Notes: generated from the sequence alone by a model not told the origin. DNA of 64,000 nt from Prosapia bicincta (GCA_036971475.1 JBAIZL010000007.1:31591947-31655946); one strand, 5' to 3'. Counted from the stretch's first letter, positions 11,300-24,468 are shown. Translations and numbers: made by a program.

Positions 11300-12780
11300 T
11301 GTACCTCACGTATAAGCGTAAACGTTTTTACCGGTAATGTGAAAATGTTATTAAGATAGACAATTTATAATTTAATTGTTAATTTTAATTTTCATATTCC
11401 AGATATATTCGAATTAGTTTCTATTTTGTAAATAAATATATATACTTTTAATAGTAGTATAAAAAATCTATTCTTCAAACAAGATACCCAACGTAGCAGT
11501 GTATTATACATTTAGACTATTTGTAATACAAATATTTAGTTATACCAGACAAGTCTTAATTACAGACATTTGTTTAGCATTTAATAAATTAAACGCAGCT
11601 ATATTGGCCACAAAGTGTTAAAATAAACACTTCTTAGAATTGTTAGCACTGTTTTTGAAAAATATATTATTTTGCATAATTAAAACATATTTCTTCAACA
11701 ATTGAAAATACAACCTTTTAAAAGTATTAATAGAGTCTAACATGTAAATAGCAAATGTAACATCACAGTGAACAGAATATATTCTGTGAGAAAGAAGAAG
11801 GTGACGAAACATAAAGATAGACGAAGAATACTTCCGTCAGAAAATTACTTATGGAGCGAATCCATGGTTTATTTAGAATCTAATATTCGAATTCACTTCC
11901 TCACAAATCCAACTTGAAACTCGTGACTTCCGAACGTTCGAAGGTCCTATTAAAAAGCATGGACTTATTGAATTACATGATAATAAATACTATAATTTAG
12001 ATAAAGATTTAATTGACATCACATTTAAATATATCTTTTAGAAATAATTCTAATGAAGTGAATGTAAATAAAAGCAGAACGGTGTAAAATAATTCCGGCT
12101 GAAGTATTTATGTTGTTTATTAAATACACTTGTGTATGTCACCCGCTTAGAGTTGCAACTTAACTGAGTAACTCATGCAGGTGGCCTAGTTGTAGAACAT
12201 TAAAAGTTTTTATTTATTTGCTGGTTCCATAAATGTAAAACCAACACAGGTGACCATGATATAGAGGTCGCCGAGGTTAGAGGTTTATTGCTTTAGTTTT
12301 TCTTTAGAGGCGTAATTACAAACAGATAAGAGAGAATACTTCAAAGTTGAACAGAAAAAAGTATTAACAAAAAGGCAGTATTATTAATTGGTTATAGTTT
12401 CAGTTAAAGTCGTAATTAATATGGAAACATAAAGTTTTTACTTAGCATTGTCTAAATTTAGTTTACATCCAGGACTACACGATTTCAAAGTATAAATTTG
12501 TATAGTAATTGATTAATAAATGGGATGCTTTTAGGTGGAGCAGTGATTGTGTACAAGAATGTAACTGGTACAAAGCAGTGTGAGTGAAGTATAAGCAGCC
12601 TAAATCACCGTCCGGTAGATGCCGCAGTAAGTGAATCAAAAAGGGCAGTGACATCCTTTGACATTTCGAAGGGCAGCGACATTTCGCTAAAAATGTATTT
12701 ATTCTAGCAGAAAAACATCCATTTTACAATTCACTACGTTCTTTCATGTAGTAAAGTTTAAACCATCACCTTTAATATAT
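11300..12780. other. AT-rich part of arm A without recognisable content
   Basis: This pairs with 36690-39000 in arm A' apart from an insert there. Reading frames are short and do not resemble known proteins. The stretch at 11820-11960 is better conserved between arms than its surroundings. Confidence 0.4.
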
Positions 12781-12799
12781 GTATACATAGTTGAATGTA

Positions 12800-13735
12800 T
12801 GTATGTATGAGACTTATGTATTACTAAACCACAAAACCGATCGACATGAAACTTTGGGATATTTTTGAGTACATTCCTAGAAAGGTTTCTGGCGACATAA
12901 CGTTTTCCAACAAGTGCCAAAATAGCATAAATATGCCATTCTGTCTTATTTTAAGACATATCATTGAATTCATTCCAAATTTTGGTTGCTAGGCAACACT
13001 CAACAATCTAAAATTATTTTCCAACACATTTTCAATAATATACAAAGAATATTGTATATCCGAATGCACTTTAATAAAGAACATTCAATCAAGAACGTTT
13101 ATTGTCACATTTTTCTCGATTGACTGCTATAAGTTCAGCTATTAAAATGTTAATAAAATACTACATTAGGTTTAGCTAATGTTAAGTCTCAATTCATTGA
13201 CTTTTAGGCATTGACTGAAGTTCGCCAGGTCAGGTATTCTATAAATCTATAAAACGGCGCTAGGTTATTAGCAAAACAGCTTCTCGACGACATAACAAAT
13301 GTTTTTAACATGTATTTTTTCAGTGCCAAAATAGCATAAAATATGATTTTCTATCATATCTTATCATAAGACGTTTCATTGAATTCATTCTAAATTTTTG
13401 TTGCTAAGCAACACTCAAGAAACTTGAAATAATTGGACGTAATTTTTAAACTCCATGATTTTCACATTAATAGCTGTATGTGGCTTGCTCACGCATCGGA
13501 AAATCTTTCGATTTATTTGTGTACGCACCCGAGATAAAACCCAAAAATATTGAATATCCAAGTGCCCTTCAATAAATAACATTCAATCAAGAACCTTTAT
13601 TGTCAAACCTTTCACGATTGACTACTATAGGTTCAGCTGTTATTATATTAATAAAATACTAAATTAAGTTTAGTTAATGTTAACACGTCATTCATTTAAC
13701 GAAATTCACCGGGTCAGCTAGTGCTTGATAAAACG
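12800..13735. repeat. Two diverged direct copies of a unit of about 417 bp
   Basis: GTGCCAAAATAGCATAAA occurs near 12905 and again near 13322. Both are followed by the same order of motifs: TTGAATTCATTC, TTGCTAGGCAACACTC or TTGCTAAGCAACACTC, AACATTCAATCAAGAAC and TTTAGCTAATGTTAA. The second copy ends in CACCGGGTCAGCTAG, a phrase (reverse complement CTAGCTGACCCGG) seen at the edge of many dispersed insect repeats. The same double structure is in arm A' at about 35585-36530. Noncoding; family not recognised. Confidence 0.6.
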
Positions 13736-13884
13736 GAGTTACTAATCATAGAATTAAAAATCTACTAAATTTTTAATAAATAACTTTTTAAAAAGTAATA
13801 GATTGCTATTAGGTAACAAAATAAATACTGACCCAAAACTGCAGTGACAGAATTCAAAGCCTATTCGGTTATCATTTACGTTAT

Positions 13885-14160
13885 AACAATGCATCTTGCC
13901 TGCTCCCTGTGGTTAGTGATTTAAAAGTAACGGATGTGTGAAACACGTGATCTAGTTTGCACCTTAGGTATACTTGCGTGTGCGTTATCAAGCCACCTAC
14001 AGCCTTCAAGCCACACGCCGTTAGCTACAATAGTCAAAGCTTCGGAAGTGTTTATTTATGCCTCGGGTTCGAGTTAAAATCATAGTTTTTAATATCTTTC
14101 AGTCGATTTGTTGCTATACTTTAATGCGAAAGTAGAATTGTTTTATGGAATGAGATTTAT
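13885..14160. repeat. Second highly conserved island in arm A (partner 35170-35465)
   Basis: From ACAATGCATCTTGCCTGCTC onward the two arms agree almost base for base for about 150 bp, then at slightly lower identity to 14160. There is no open frame. It contains a GC-richer block (CTTCAAGCCACACGCCGTTAG). Function unknown. Confidence 0.55.
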
Positions 14161-14385
14161 TGTTGTTTATATATAAAGGGAAATTGTTATTCTCGTTAGT
14201 AATGATGAATGATTGGTTAAATCTAAAACACTAACTACATATAAACATTAAACATAAAAACTAAACATAAATAGAAGGGCTAAGAAAGAAAACAAAACAG
14301 AAACCCATTTAAAAACTTTTAAATTTGGACAAATATAACAATGAAAACAATTTTATATCAGACACAACTATTTGTGGAAATAAAA

Positions 14386-15477
14386 CAATACAAACATTTG
14401 AAAGTGAAAAACTCTTTTTATAAAATGATTAGTGTAATGGGTTATATAAAATAAACATGTATATAAACAAAATAATAATTTATCTGCTAACACAGTAAAA
14501 GAAAAACTAACTAAGTAGGTTTGCGACGAAGGGGCATGGGCAAGTCCCCCGGAAAATAGTAAGGTTTATAATAAATCATTTAGACGGTGAAAAGAATTTA
14601 ATTGACCATTCCAATAGATAATAATAACAAATTTCTCAATAATATTACATTATCAAAGGAAAATGTGGATATAATTGTTTCAAGATACATTTTACAGAGA
14701 ACGAGTTTAGAGTGAATTGAAAGTTGATAATAAATTGCTCTGTAAAAAAACTTTAAAGTCAGTAACTTTGTGTAGCGATTGTCGCATATTTAAGGAACAA
14801 ACATTCGTAGAACGCCTAAATGGAGTAGCTATTGTTTTTATTTAGGAGCTCTTATCGACCTTTCAAAGAAGTTCGTAATCTGAATATTTATTTCTATAAT
14901 AAAGTTTATAAAATCGAAAATTTAGAGAATAGTATTAGGGTTGCGATGTTTTTACAAACCTTGATATTAATTTCGTAAACGACTCCTCCCTGTTCACGTA
15001 CTCAAAAGTATTATCCCTTGAGTTTTCATCTTTATTTTAAAGACGAATAAATTTTAATGGCTTATTTTATCAACATGTTTTTAATCTTGAGCATTAGAAT
15101 AACCTTTAATTTTTATAATATTTCTTCTGGGTATAATAATAGAAATTAAAAACCTATATTTATAACGAAATAATGCTAATGCCCTCTGCCCCAAGGGAAT
15201 GACAAGACCCTTTCTCAGGAGGGATTTCTGTTAGTGGTTCTAAAACTTGGTTCAAACAGACTCGAAAATACGTTAATACCATTTTTGAAGACACATTACG
15301 CAATTAATTACACAAATTTATTAGAATTAAGGTCACAAACCCACCAAAATAAATCAATAAAAATAAATTAACTTATATTTACCGGGATGTAAATAAGTTG
15401 TAAGTGGTAACACAAAACATGAGAGCAACTACGTAGTAGTAAGTAAGATAGGTTAGTGCGTAGGGCCAATGAAAGTG
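14386..15477. other. AT-rich sequence between arm A and the GT tract, nothing recognised
   Basis: I see no reading frame of interest and no clear repeat. Two short GC-richer spots (14521-14560 and 15180-15220) stand out in an otherwise AT-rich stretch. Confidence 0.4.
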
Positions 15478-15478
15478 G

Positions 15479-15608
<130 letters not shown>

Positions 15609-17289
15609 CAATATTTATTATTCATAGGTATTTTTTATAAGGACAGACTGACACCTCTCATATAAACAACTTTTCGTAGCAAATGGATGTGTTGGTTATA
15701 TATGTTACATGCACATTCCCTACAGTTTTGTCATATATTTCTAAAGAAATAAAGTTCATAATAAGCTATAAACGGAGAGGAACTTACAACAATCAACTGT
15801 TTATATAAGTAACAAATAGTCAATGTGAACTGATTTTCATTTGAAATGCTGAAACAAGAGTTACTCTGGTCTGTCACGACCGAAATAATAACAGAATTGG
15901 CGTTCTATTTCTAAAACGTGATTATATTTCCCAGCTGAGCACCACTATATTGAGTAATTTTGTATTGTCTTATTTTAAGAATAGAACCAATGATCAAATA
16001 AAAACTAAAATGTTTTGACATAAATCTAGTAAAATCACGTATCGTTAAATTAGCCCTAAAAGAAAGTCCTTCGTTACTTGGATGTGTGGGAGTGTTATAA
16101 GAATAACTGTGGTGTGGACTTGGCATCGATACTTCTAGGCGGGATCATACGCAGATATGTAACAGGTATATAACTATAGACCGTCCTTCAGGAGAACCGA
16201 GGCGACGTATGAGGGGTGCGGGCAAGTATTCTCGGAAAATCCAATCTACCTTCACCCCCACAGCATTGTCTCTGGCACGCGCCAGTTTGTACTATCCCAA
16301 TCACGAACATCCGCCTGAGCTTTTTAGTTGATATTGTGCCTGTGTCAGTTGCCTATACCTGTGTTGTGTGTTGATTTAGTGACTACTTGTTTTCATTTAC
16401 GCAATGGATTGTAATAGGTAAGGGAAGAGGAGGAAAACCATTCACAGGGAAGCAAGAATGTAACAGGTATATAGCTGTGTTACACAGACATTAATGTTTG
16501 ATATAAAGCAGGATAGGAACTTGTTTGTAATGGGACATGTGTGCGGTGTTGTCAGTTTGAACGCTGTAAAACGCCAACCCGCCATAGCCTGCTGCTATTA
16601 CCGTAGAATCGGCAACAGGTTTCACTTACCCGATAAGATGAGAATTTCCCATTCGTCGAGATGGCGGCATCCCCCTCCCGCTTAGGCCAAGTTCACTTCG
16701 GCAGAATTCTATTCTGTTTAAATCAAACTATAGCTTTACCTCTTATTGCGGGGTAAGAATGATGACGTAATAGAATTCTGTGCATATATTTGTGATTACG
16801 TTAGGTAGAAGAGCCTCCCTCTAATACGGGTTAAGAAGCCTTTAATGGTCCAGAAGAGTTGTCAGTAATCGGGTAAATGAAACACCCAGTATTCAACTGA
16901 AGTTTATGCATTTAGAAGACATAAAGGGCTTTTATATTACTGAATTGTTGTTGGAGGAATCTGTTCTAATTTCGGATTAATAGAGTTTTAATAAACTCTA
17001 ATTTTTAATAAAATTAGAAATTTATTATAAAAGGAGTAAAGGCAAAGTTATTATGAAATTCATCTTTATTTTGAATCACAGATGTATTCACAAATAAAAT
17101 ATAATATAGATAATATAAATTGAGTGTTAATAAATTAAAAAGCATTAGAGTATGAACCCAAGATATTAGACAATGTTATATTTAATTACGTTCTTGCATT
17201 TAATTAATTATGTATTCTATTATTCTGAATCGGGGATTTAATTGCTATATTTCAACCAACCAGAAAAGCAGTTTCCTCTCTCTCTAGCG
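15609..17289. other. Mixed sequence with a short direct repeat, no gene recognised
   Basis: GTAACAGGTATATA(A/G)CT occurs at about 16158 and 16459, each in a GC-richer neighbourhood (16140-16340 and 16440-16690). A 63-codon frame at 16494-16685 has no recognisable motif. The rest is AT-rich. Confidence 0.35.
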
Positions 17290-17640
17290 TGGGTTTGAAC
17301 GGAACAAATATCACCCGGCTACCATTTGTTTGAAAACTTATTACTAAACTTCAAATTTAATATATGCAATTATATTACGAGCAGAATGTAAGCTGCACTG
17401 AACTGGGACAAATATCATCGTCTCCGGCTCTCGTTTGTTTGAAAACCTATTACTAAACTTCAAATTTAATATATGCAATTATATTACGAGCAGGATGTAA
17501 GCTGCACTGAACTGGGACAAATATCATCGTCTCCGGCTCTCGTTTGTTTGAAAACTTATTACTAAACTTCAAATTTAATATATGCAATTATATTAAGAGC
17601 AGAATGTAAGCTGAACTGAACTGGAACAAATATTCGTAAA
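17290..17640. repeat. 109-bp tandem repeat, about 3 units
   Basis: TGAAAAC at 17331, 17440 and 17549 sets a period of 109 bp. Each unit contains ACTAAACTTCAAATTTAATA, TTACGAGCAGAATGTAAGCT and GGACAAATATCA. Units are over 90% alike. Confidence 0.9.
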
Positions 17641-19240
17641 TTTTATTTCTGCAACGTTTGGAATTTAAAGTTTTAAAAGCTTGATGTCAGGAGCATATTT
17701 AAGATTATTTGTCAAGCTTACCAATTTGTAAACAATATAACAATCTAGTTTGCAATCAAAAAATAGACTATTAAACATGGTGTATTTTATTTCAATAAAT
17801 AATATTAGATTGTAATAAAACATCAAAACAACCTTTTTACACCAAAAATAAATGATTTTCTTGTAACTGATTAACAGTTAATTTAACTATTCTTCAACAA
17901 AACATGTATATTAAAAATGTAAATAAACTTTTAAAAATGTAATACATTCTAACCGCTGTGATAAAGTTAAAATAAAAAGGGTTTTTGTGTTACTTCGATC
18001 AAACAGGTATATAATAGACGTAGGGTAGCCTATGAAATAATAATAATTTTGAGTAGTATAGTTAATTAAGGGTAGTAAGGACGTTCTGCTGAGTGATATA
18101 TGGAAAAGTGTATGAAGAAAAAATAAGGTCAAAGAAGAAGTTTACCCACACGAAGCCAACCCCAAACTTGTGACTACCGCCCTGGTAGTCATCCAAGTTT
18201 CCTTACCTCGAGTAAGGGCATAAAATCCCTGACAACGAGTGCATGATTGCTTATCTTATCAAGATAAGATCCTTGCTTCCTTACCAGATCCCTATGAAGA
18301 TTACAGCAATGTGTTACACCGCCGGGAAGAATATTGATAAAGCACAGGTGGAATAAGGTTTAAGGGGGGAATATTATATTATTTTGGTTCAAAGAATAAA
18401 GAAAAATTATAATATGTAAAGGTAAGTAAAATTGCTCATCCGATGGAGGCCTGTTCTTTAACCGAACTAAATATTAAGAGTTCAAATATTAAAAATGTTC
18501 ATATGATGCAGGAAGATGATGCTCTGGCAATTATACCGATACTTAAACAATATCGTCACCAGCAAACCTACACGAACATACTTTTATTTTACTATCGCCC
18601 ACTCATGTGAGTAGGTATTGAACAAATTCATTGTTTATTTTCTGGCTGGAGTTTTCTTTTACGTAGAAATAGCGGCCGAAAGAAACACTATAACGGTCCA
18701 AAGATCTCAGACTAAAGTGGAAGAACATTCATCTCGCTCTAAAGGAGGCGACAAGGCTTCTAACTATCATACAAAGCATATAATATTGTCTCTAGAAGCG
18801 ATATATATTCAAGGTTTTATTTAAAATGTTATGCAATGAAATAGTAATGTTCATATTGAGTTATGTAAAAGGGAAAAAAACAATGAAAAAAATATAAATG
18901 CTAGAAAAAAAATACACTCAGCTGTTTCTGCAAATACTCGTTGGTAACATTCATTAAAATTTTTCTGATATAATTCTTCAGACTAATAATGGTTTCTTAA
19001 CTAAGGCACATTAAAACCATACAAAAGCTCTAAAGGATATCTTGTGTCGTAGTTGAATCAAAACCACTGCTTTATAAGGACCTACAATTTCTTTCGTACG
19101 AAAACCTAAATCTTCTATTTAAGACCAGGTAACGGAATTTGCTTTATTAAATAGCAAAAAACATTAGAAGAAATCGTGTCTAAATAATTACACTGTTATA
19201 TACACTTGGCCAGTGGATTCAGGAAAGCTTCAGTAGGCCC
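17641..19240. other. AT-rich sequence, no gene recognised
   Basis: A GC-richer block at about 18120-18350 includes a short palindrome, CTTATCTTATCAAGATAAGA. The frame at 18618-18824 (68 codons, hydrophobic N terminus) has no recognisable motif and no supporting context. Confidence 0.35.
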
Positions 19241-19244
19241 TTCA

Positions 19245-19795
19245 TGTCAAGATTATACACACATTACACTCCCTATCTACATTACACTACACTCTCTGTC
19301 TACAATACATTATATTGTATTCTCTATCTACTTTACAACACGTTCCGTGTCTACACTACATTACGTTTTCTTTAGACATTACATTACATTACATTCTCTA
19401 TCTACATTATATTACATTTCATCACGTTCTCTATCTTCTTTACATTACATTCCCTGTCTACATTACATTACATTACGTTTTCTTTAGACATTACATTACA
19501 TTCTCTATCTACATTACATTACATTTCATCACGTTCTCTATCTTCTTTACATTACATTCCCTGTCTACATTATATTACATTACGTTTTTTTTAGACAATA
19601 CATTACATTCTCTATCTACATTACATTACATTCTCTGTATACATTACATTACCTTCTCTACCTAAATTACATTACATTCTGTATCAACATTACATTACAA
19701 TCCCCATCTACACTACATTACGTTTTCTATATACATTACATTATATTCTATATCTACATTAATTTATATAACATTCTCTATCTCCTAAAGATTTA
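19245..19795. repeat. ACATT-rich degenerate tandem array
   Basis: Multiples of ACATT alternate with TCTCTATCT or TTCCCTGTCT to give an irregular unit of about 23-60 bp. Longer blocks (for example around 19430 and 19545) repeat each other. The open frames here come from low complexity only. Confidence 0.85.
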
Positions 19796-20045
19796 GAATA
19801 ATTTTTCTTGTGTGGATTAAGGGTATTTATTTTACGAATGTTATGGCAATGATAATGAGTTATTGATAGCAATGAAGTAGGAACGTGAATGCCTCCAGCT
19901 GACAGATAAGAGTTCACAGAGCTACATCCTTAGAGGTAAACCTTCACTCGATTGGAGCAATCGGACGAAAACCTTTTCTTTAAACCACCCTTGCCATATT
20001 AAAAATAGGAGTGGAGAAAGTTAGGTGAAATATGTCAGGTACAGA

Positions 20046-23000
20046 AGCTCCATCGGTACTAGAAGTGAATAAGTAATGGAAAGCTCCATCGGTAATAGAA
20101 GTGAATAAGTAATGGAAAGCTCCATCGGTAATAGAAGTGAATAAGTAATGGAAAGCTCCATCGGTAATAGAAGTGAATAAGTAATGGAAAGCTCCATCGG
20201 TAATAGAAGTGAATAAGTAATGGAAAGCTCCATCGGTAATAGAAGTGAATAAGTAATGGAAAGCTCCATCGGTAATAGAAGTGAATAAGTAATGGAAAGC
20301 TCCATCGGTAATAGAAGTGAATAAGTAATGGAAAGCTCCATCGGTAATAGAAGTGAATAAGTAATGGAAAGCTCCATCGGTAATAGAAGTGAATAAGTAA
20401 TGGAAAGCTCCATCGGTAATAGAAGTGAATAAGTAATGGAAAGCTCCATCGGTAATAGAAGTGAATAAGTAATGGAAAGCTCCATCGGTAATAGAAGTGA
20501 ATAAGTAATGGAAAGCTCCATCGGTAATAGAAGTGAATAACTAATGGAAAGCTCCATCGGTAATAGAAGTAAATAAGTAATGGAAAGCTCCATCGGTAAT
20601 AGAAGTGAATAAGTAATGGAAAGCTCCATCGATACTAGAAGTGAATAAGTAATGGAAAGCTCCATCGGTAATAGAAGTCAATAAGTAATGGAAAGCTCCA
20701 TCGATACTAGAAGTGAATAAGTAATGGAAAGCTCCATCGGTAATAGAAGTGAATAAGTAATGGAAAGCTCCATCGATACTAGAAGTGAATAAGTAATGGA
20801 AAGCTCCATCGGTAATAGAAGTGAATAAGTAATGGAAAGCTCCATCGGTAATAGAAGTGAATAAGTAATGGAAAGCTCTATCGGTAATAGAAGTGAATAA
20901 GTAATGGAAAGCTCCATCGGTAATAGAAGTGAATAAGTAATGGAAAGCTCCATCGGTAATAGAAGTGAATAAGTAATGGAAAGCTCCATCGGTAATAGAA
21001 GTGAATAAGTAATGGAAAGCTCCATCGGTAATAGAAGTGAATAAGTAATGGAAAGCTCCATCGGTAATAGAAGTGAATAAGTAATGGAAAGCTCCATCGG
21101 TAATAGAAGTGAATAAGTAATGGAAAGCTCCATCGGTAATAGAAGTGAATAAGTAATGGAAAGCTCCATCGGTAATAGAAGTGAATAAGTAATGGAAAGC
21201 TCCATCGGTAATAGAAGTGAATAAGTAATGGAAAGCTCCATCGGTAATAGAAGTGAATAAGTAATGGAAAGCTCCATCGATACTAGAAGTGAATAAGTAA
21301 TGGAAAGCTCCATCGATACTAGAAGTGAATAAGTAATGGAAAGCTCCATCGATACTAGAAGTGAATAAGTAATGGAAAGCTCCATCGGTAATAGAAGTAA
21401 ATAAGTAATGGAAAGCTCCATCGGTAATAGAAGTGAATAAGTAATGGAAAGCTCTATCGATACTAGAAGTGAATAAGTAATGGAAAGCTCCATCGGTAAT
21501 AGAAGTGAATAAGTAATGGAAAGCTCCATCGGTAATAGAAGTGAATAAATAATGGAAAGCTCCATCGGTAATAGAAGTGAATAAGTAATGGAAAGCTCCA
21601 TCGGTAATAGAAGTGAATCAGTAATGGAAAGCTCCATCGGTAATAGAAGTGAATAAGTAATGGAAAGCTCCATCGGTAATAGAAGTGAATAAGTAATGGA
21701 AAGCTCCATCGATACTAGAAGTGAATAAGTAATGGAAAGCTCCATCGATAATAGAAGTGAATAAGTAATGGAAAGCTCCATCGGTAATAGAAGTGAATAA
21801 GTAATGGAAAGCTCCATCGATACTAGAAGTGAATAAGTAATGGAAAGCTCCATCGGTAATAGAAGTGAATAAGTAATGGAAAGCTCCATCGGTAATAGAA
21901 GTGAATAAGTAATGGAAAGCTCCATCGATACTAGAAGTGAATAAGTAATGGAAAGCTCCATCGGTAATAGAAGTGAATAAGTAATGGAAAGCTCCATCGG
22001 TAATAGAAGTGAATAAATAATGGAAAGCTCCATCGGTAATAGAAGTGAATAAGTAATGGAAAGCTCCATCGGTAATAGAAGTGAATAAGTAATGGAAAGC
22101 TCCATCGGTAATAGAAGTGAATAAGTAATGGAAAGCTCCATCGATACTAGAAGTGAATAAGTAATGGAAAGCTCCATCGGTAATAGAAGTGAATAAGTAA
22201 TGGAAAGCTCCATCGGTAATAGAAGTGAATAAGTAATGGAAAGCTCCATCGATAAAAGAAGTGAATAAGTAATGGAAAGCTCCATCGGTAATAGAAGTGA
22301 ATAAGTAATGGAAAGCTCCATCGGTAATAGAAGTGAATAAGTAATGGAAAGCTCCATCGGTAATAGAAGTGAATAAGTAATGGAAAGCTCCATCGGTAAT
22401 AGAAGTGAATAACTAATGGAAAGCTCCATCGGTAATAGAAGTGAATAAGTAATGGAAAGCTCCATCGGTAATAGAAGTGAATAAGTAATGGAAAGCTCCA
22501 TCGGTAATAGAAGTGAATAAGTAATGGAAAGCTCCATCGGTAATAGAAGTGAATAAGTAATGGAAAGCTCCATCGGTAATAGAAGTGAATAAGTAATGGA
22601 AAGCTCCATCGGTAATAGAAGTGAATAAGTAATGGAAAGCTCCATCGGTAATAGAAGTGAATAAGTAATGGAAAGCTCCATCGGTAATAGAAGTGAATAA
22701 GTAATGGAAAGCTCCATCGGTAATAGAAGTGAATAAGTAATGGAAAGCTCCATCGGTAATAGAAGTGAATAAGTAATGGAAAGCTCCATCGATACTAGAA
22801 GTGAATAAGTAATGGAAAGCTCCATCGGTAATAGAAGTGAATAAGTAATGGAAAGCTCCATCGATACTAGAAGTGAATAAGTAATGGAAAGCTCCATCGA
22901 TACTAGAAGTGAATAAGTAATGGAAAGCTCCATCGATAATAGAAGTGAATAAGTAATGGAAAGCTCCATCGGTAATAGAAGTGAATAAGTAATGGAAAGC

Positions 23001-24468
23001 TCCATCGATACTAGAAGTGAATAAGTAATGGAAAGCTCCATCGGTAATAGAAGTGAATAAGTAATGGAAAGCTCCATCGGTAATAGAAGTGAATAAGTAA
23101 TGGAAAGCTCCATCGATACTAGAAGTGAATAAGTAATGGAAAGCTCCATCGGTAATAGAAGTGAATAAGTAATGGAAAGCTCCATCGGTAATAGAAGTGA
23201 ATAAGTAATGGAAAGCTCCATCGGTAATAGAAGTGAATAAGTAATGGAAAGCTCCATCGGTAATAGAAGTGAATAAGTAATGGAAAGCTCCATCGGTAAT
23301 AGAAGTGAATAAGTAATGGAAAGCTCCATCGGTAATAGAAGTGAATAAGTAATGGTAAGCTCCATTGGTAATAGAAGTGAATAAGTAATGGAAAGCTCCA
23401 TCGGTAATAGAAGTGAATAAGTAATGGAAAGCTCCATCGGTACTAGAAGTGAATAAGTAATGGAAAGCTCCATCGATAATAGAAGTGAATAAGTAATGGA
23501 AAGCTCCATCGGTAATAGAAGTGAATAAGTAATGGAAAGCTCCATCGATAATAGAAGTGAATAAGTAATGGAAAGCTCCATCGGTAATAGAAGTGAATAA
23601 GTAATGGAAAGCTCCATCGGTAATAGAAGTGAATAAGTAATGGAAAGCTCCATCGGTAATAGAAGTGAATAAGTAATGGAAAGCTCCATCGATACTAGAA
23701 GTGAATAAGTAATGGAAAGCTCCATCGGTAATAGAAGTGAATAAGTAATGGAAAGCTCCATCGGTAATAGAAGTGAATAAGTAATGGAAAGCTCCATCGG
23801 TAATAGAAGTGAATAAGTAATGGAAAGCTCCATCGGTAATAGAAGTGAATAAGTAATGGAAAGCTCCATCGGTAATAGAAGTGAATAAGTAATGGAAAGC
23901 TCCATCGGTAATAGAAGTGAATAAGTAATGGAAAGCTCCATCGGTAATAGAAGTGAATAAGTAATGGTAAGCTCCATTGGTAATAGAAGTGAATAAGTAA
24001 TGGAAAGCTCCATCGGTAATAGAAGTGAATAAGTAATGGAAAGCTCCATCGGTAATAGAAGTGAATAAGTAATGGAAAGCTCCATCGGTAATAGAAGTGA
24101 ATAAGTAATGGAAAGCTCCATCGATACTAGAAGTGAATATGTAATGGAAAGCTCCATCGATGCTAGAAGTGAATAAGTAATGGCAAGCTCCATCGGTAAT
24201 AGAAGTGAATAAGTAATGGAAAGCTCCATCGGTAATAGAAGTGAATAAGTAATGGAAAGCTCCATCGGTTATAGAAGTGAATAAGTAATGGAAAGCTCCA
24301 TCGGTAATAGAAGTGAATAAGTAATGGAAAGCTCCATCGGTACTAGAAGTGAATAAGTAATGGAAAGCTCCATCGGTACTAGAAGTGAATAAGTAATGGA
24401 AAGCTCCATCGGTAATAGAAGTGAATAAGTAATGGAAAGCTCCATCGGTACTAAAAGTGAATAAGTAA
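20046..24468. repeat. 36-bp satellite array, about 123 units
   Basis: The unit, in two pieces, is AGCTCCATCGGTAATAGAAG and TGAATAAGTAATGGAA. Phase is kept essentially without indels for 4.4 kb. Two main unit types alternate irregularly, GGTAATAG and GATACTAG, with rarer private variants. On the minus strand the frame reads as a 12-residue repeat (MELSITYSLLLP or ...LVS) and is open for 1195 codons (20678-24265) and again for 214 codons (20021-20665). The gap is a single TCA-to-TGA stop. I regard it as a satellite. The frame is open because the unit is 36 bp and its consensus lacks a stop in that frame. Confidence 0.95.

Larger units (their letters stand above)
297..14385 (+). repeat. Large inverted repeat, arm A (partner 34925-44095)
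   Basis: Read 5'->3', this segment matches the reverse complement of 34925-44095 block by block. About 297-780 pairs with 43620-44095, 3215-3960 with 42790-43600, 4900-5700 with 41080-41930, 10400-11300 with 39000-39930, 11820-12720 with 36690-38500, and 12780-14385 with 34925-36560. Similarity ranges from roughly 80% to near identity. Arm A is about 5 kb longer because of private inserts at about 784-3212 and 7597-10190, a longer 18-bp array and a 32-bp minisatellite. The outer edge is near TGTGGGATA (about 297) and the inner edge near 14385. I recognise no intact gene in it. It may be two old copies of a large compound repeat in opposite orientation, or the arms of one giant element. Edges are by eye, plus or minus tens of bases. 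Confidence 0.8.

Noticed and set aside
16494..16685. 63-codon frame in a GC-richer patch as a gene
   Set aside because: No domain, no conserved partner in the window and no splice or promoter context.
19206..19665. Frames of 93 and 116 codons rich in Tyr, Ile, Thr and His
   Set aside because: They come from the ACATT-type simple repeat, without non-repeat sequence.
19245..19795. Telomere-like repeat
   Set aside because: The ACATT-based unit is irregular and unlike known arthropod telomere repeats such as TTAGG arrays.
20678..24265. 1195-codon minus-strand frame as a real repetitive protein gene
   Set aside because: It lies wholly within the 36-bp satellite, starts and stops where a unit variant happens to make or lose a stop, has no non-repeat coding flanks, and the peptide varies freely at the LLP/LVS positions.
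20046..24468. CRISPR array (regular 36-bp repeats)
   Set aside because: The units are directly contiguous with no spacers, and the genome is eukaryotic.
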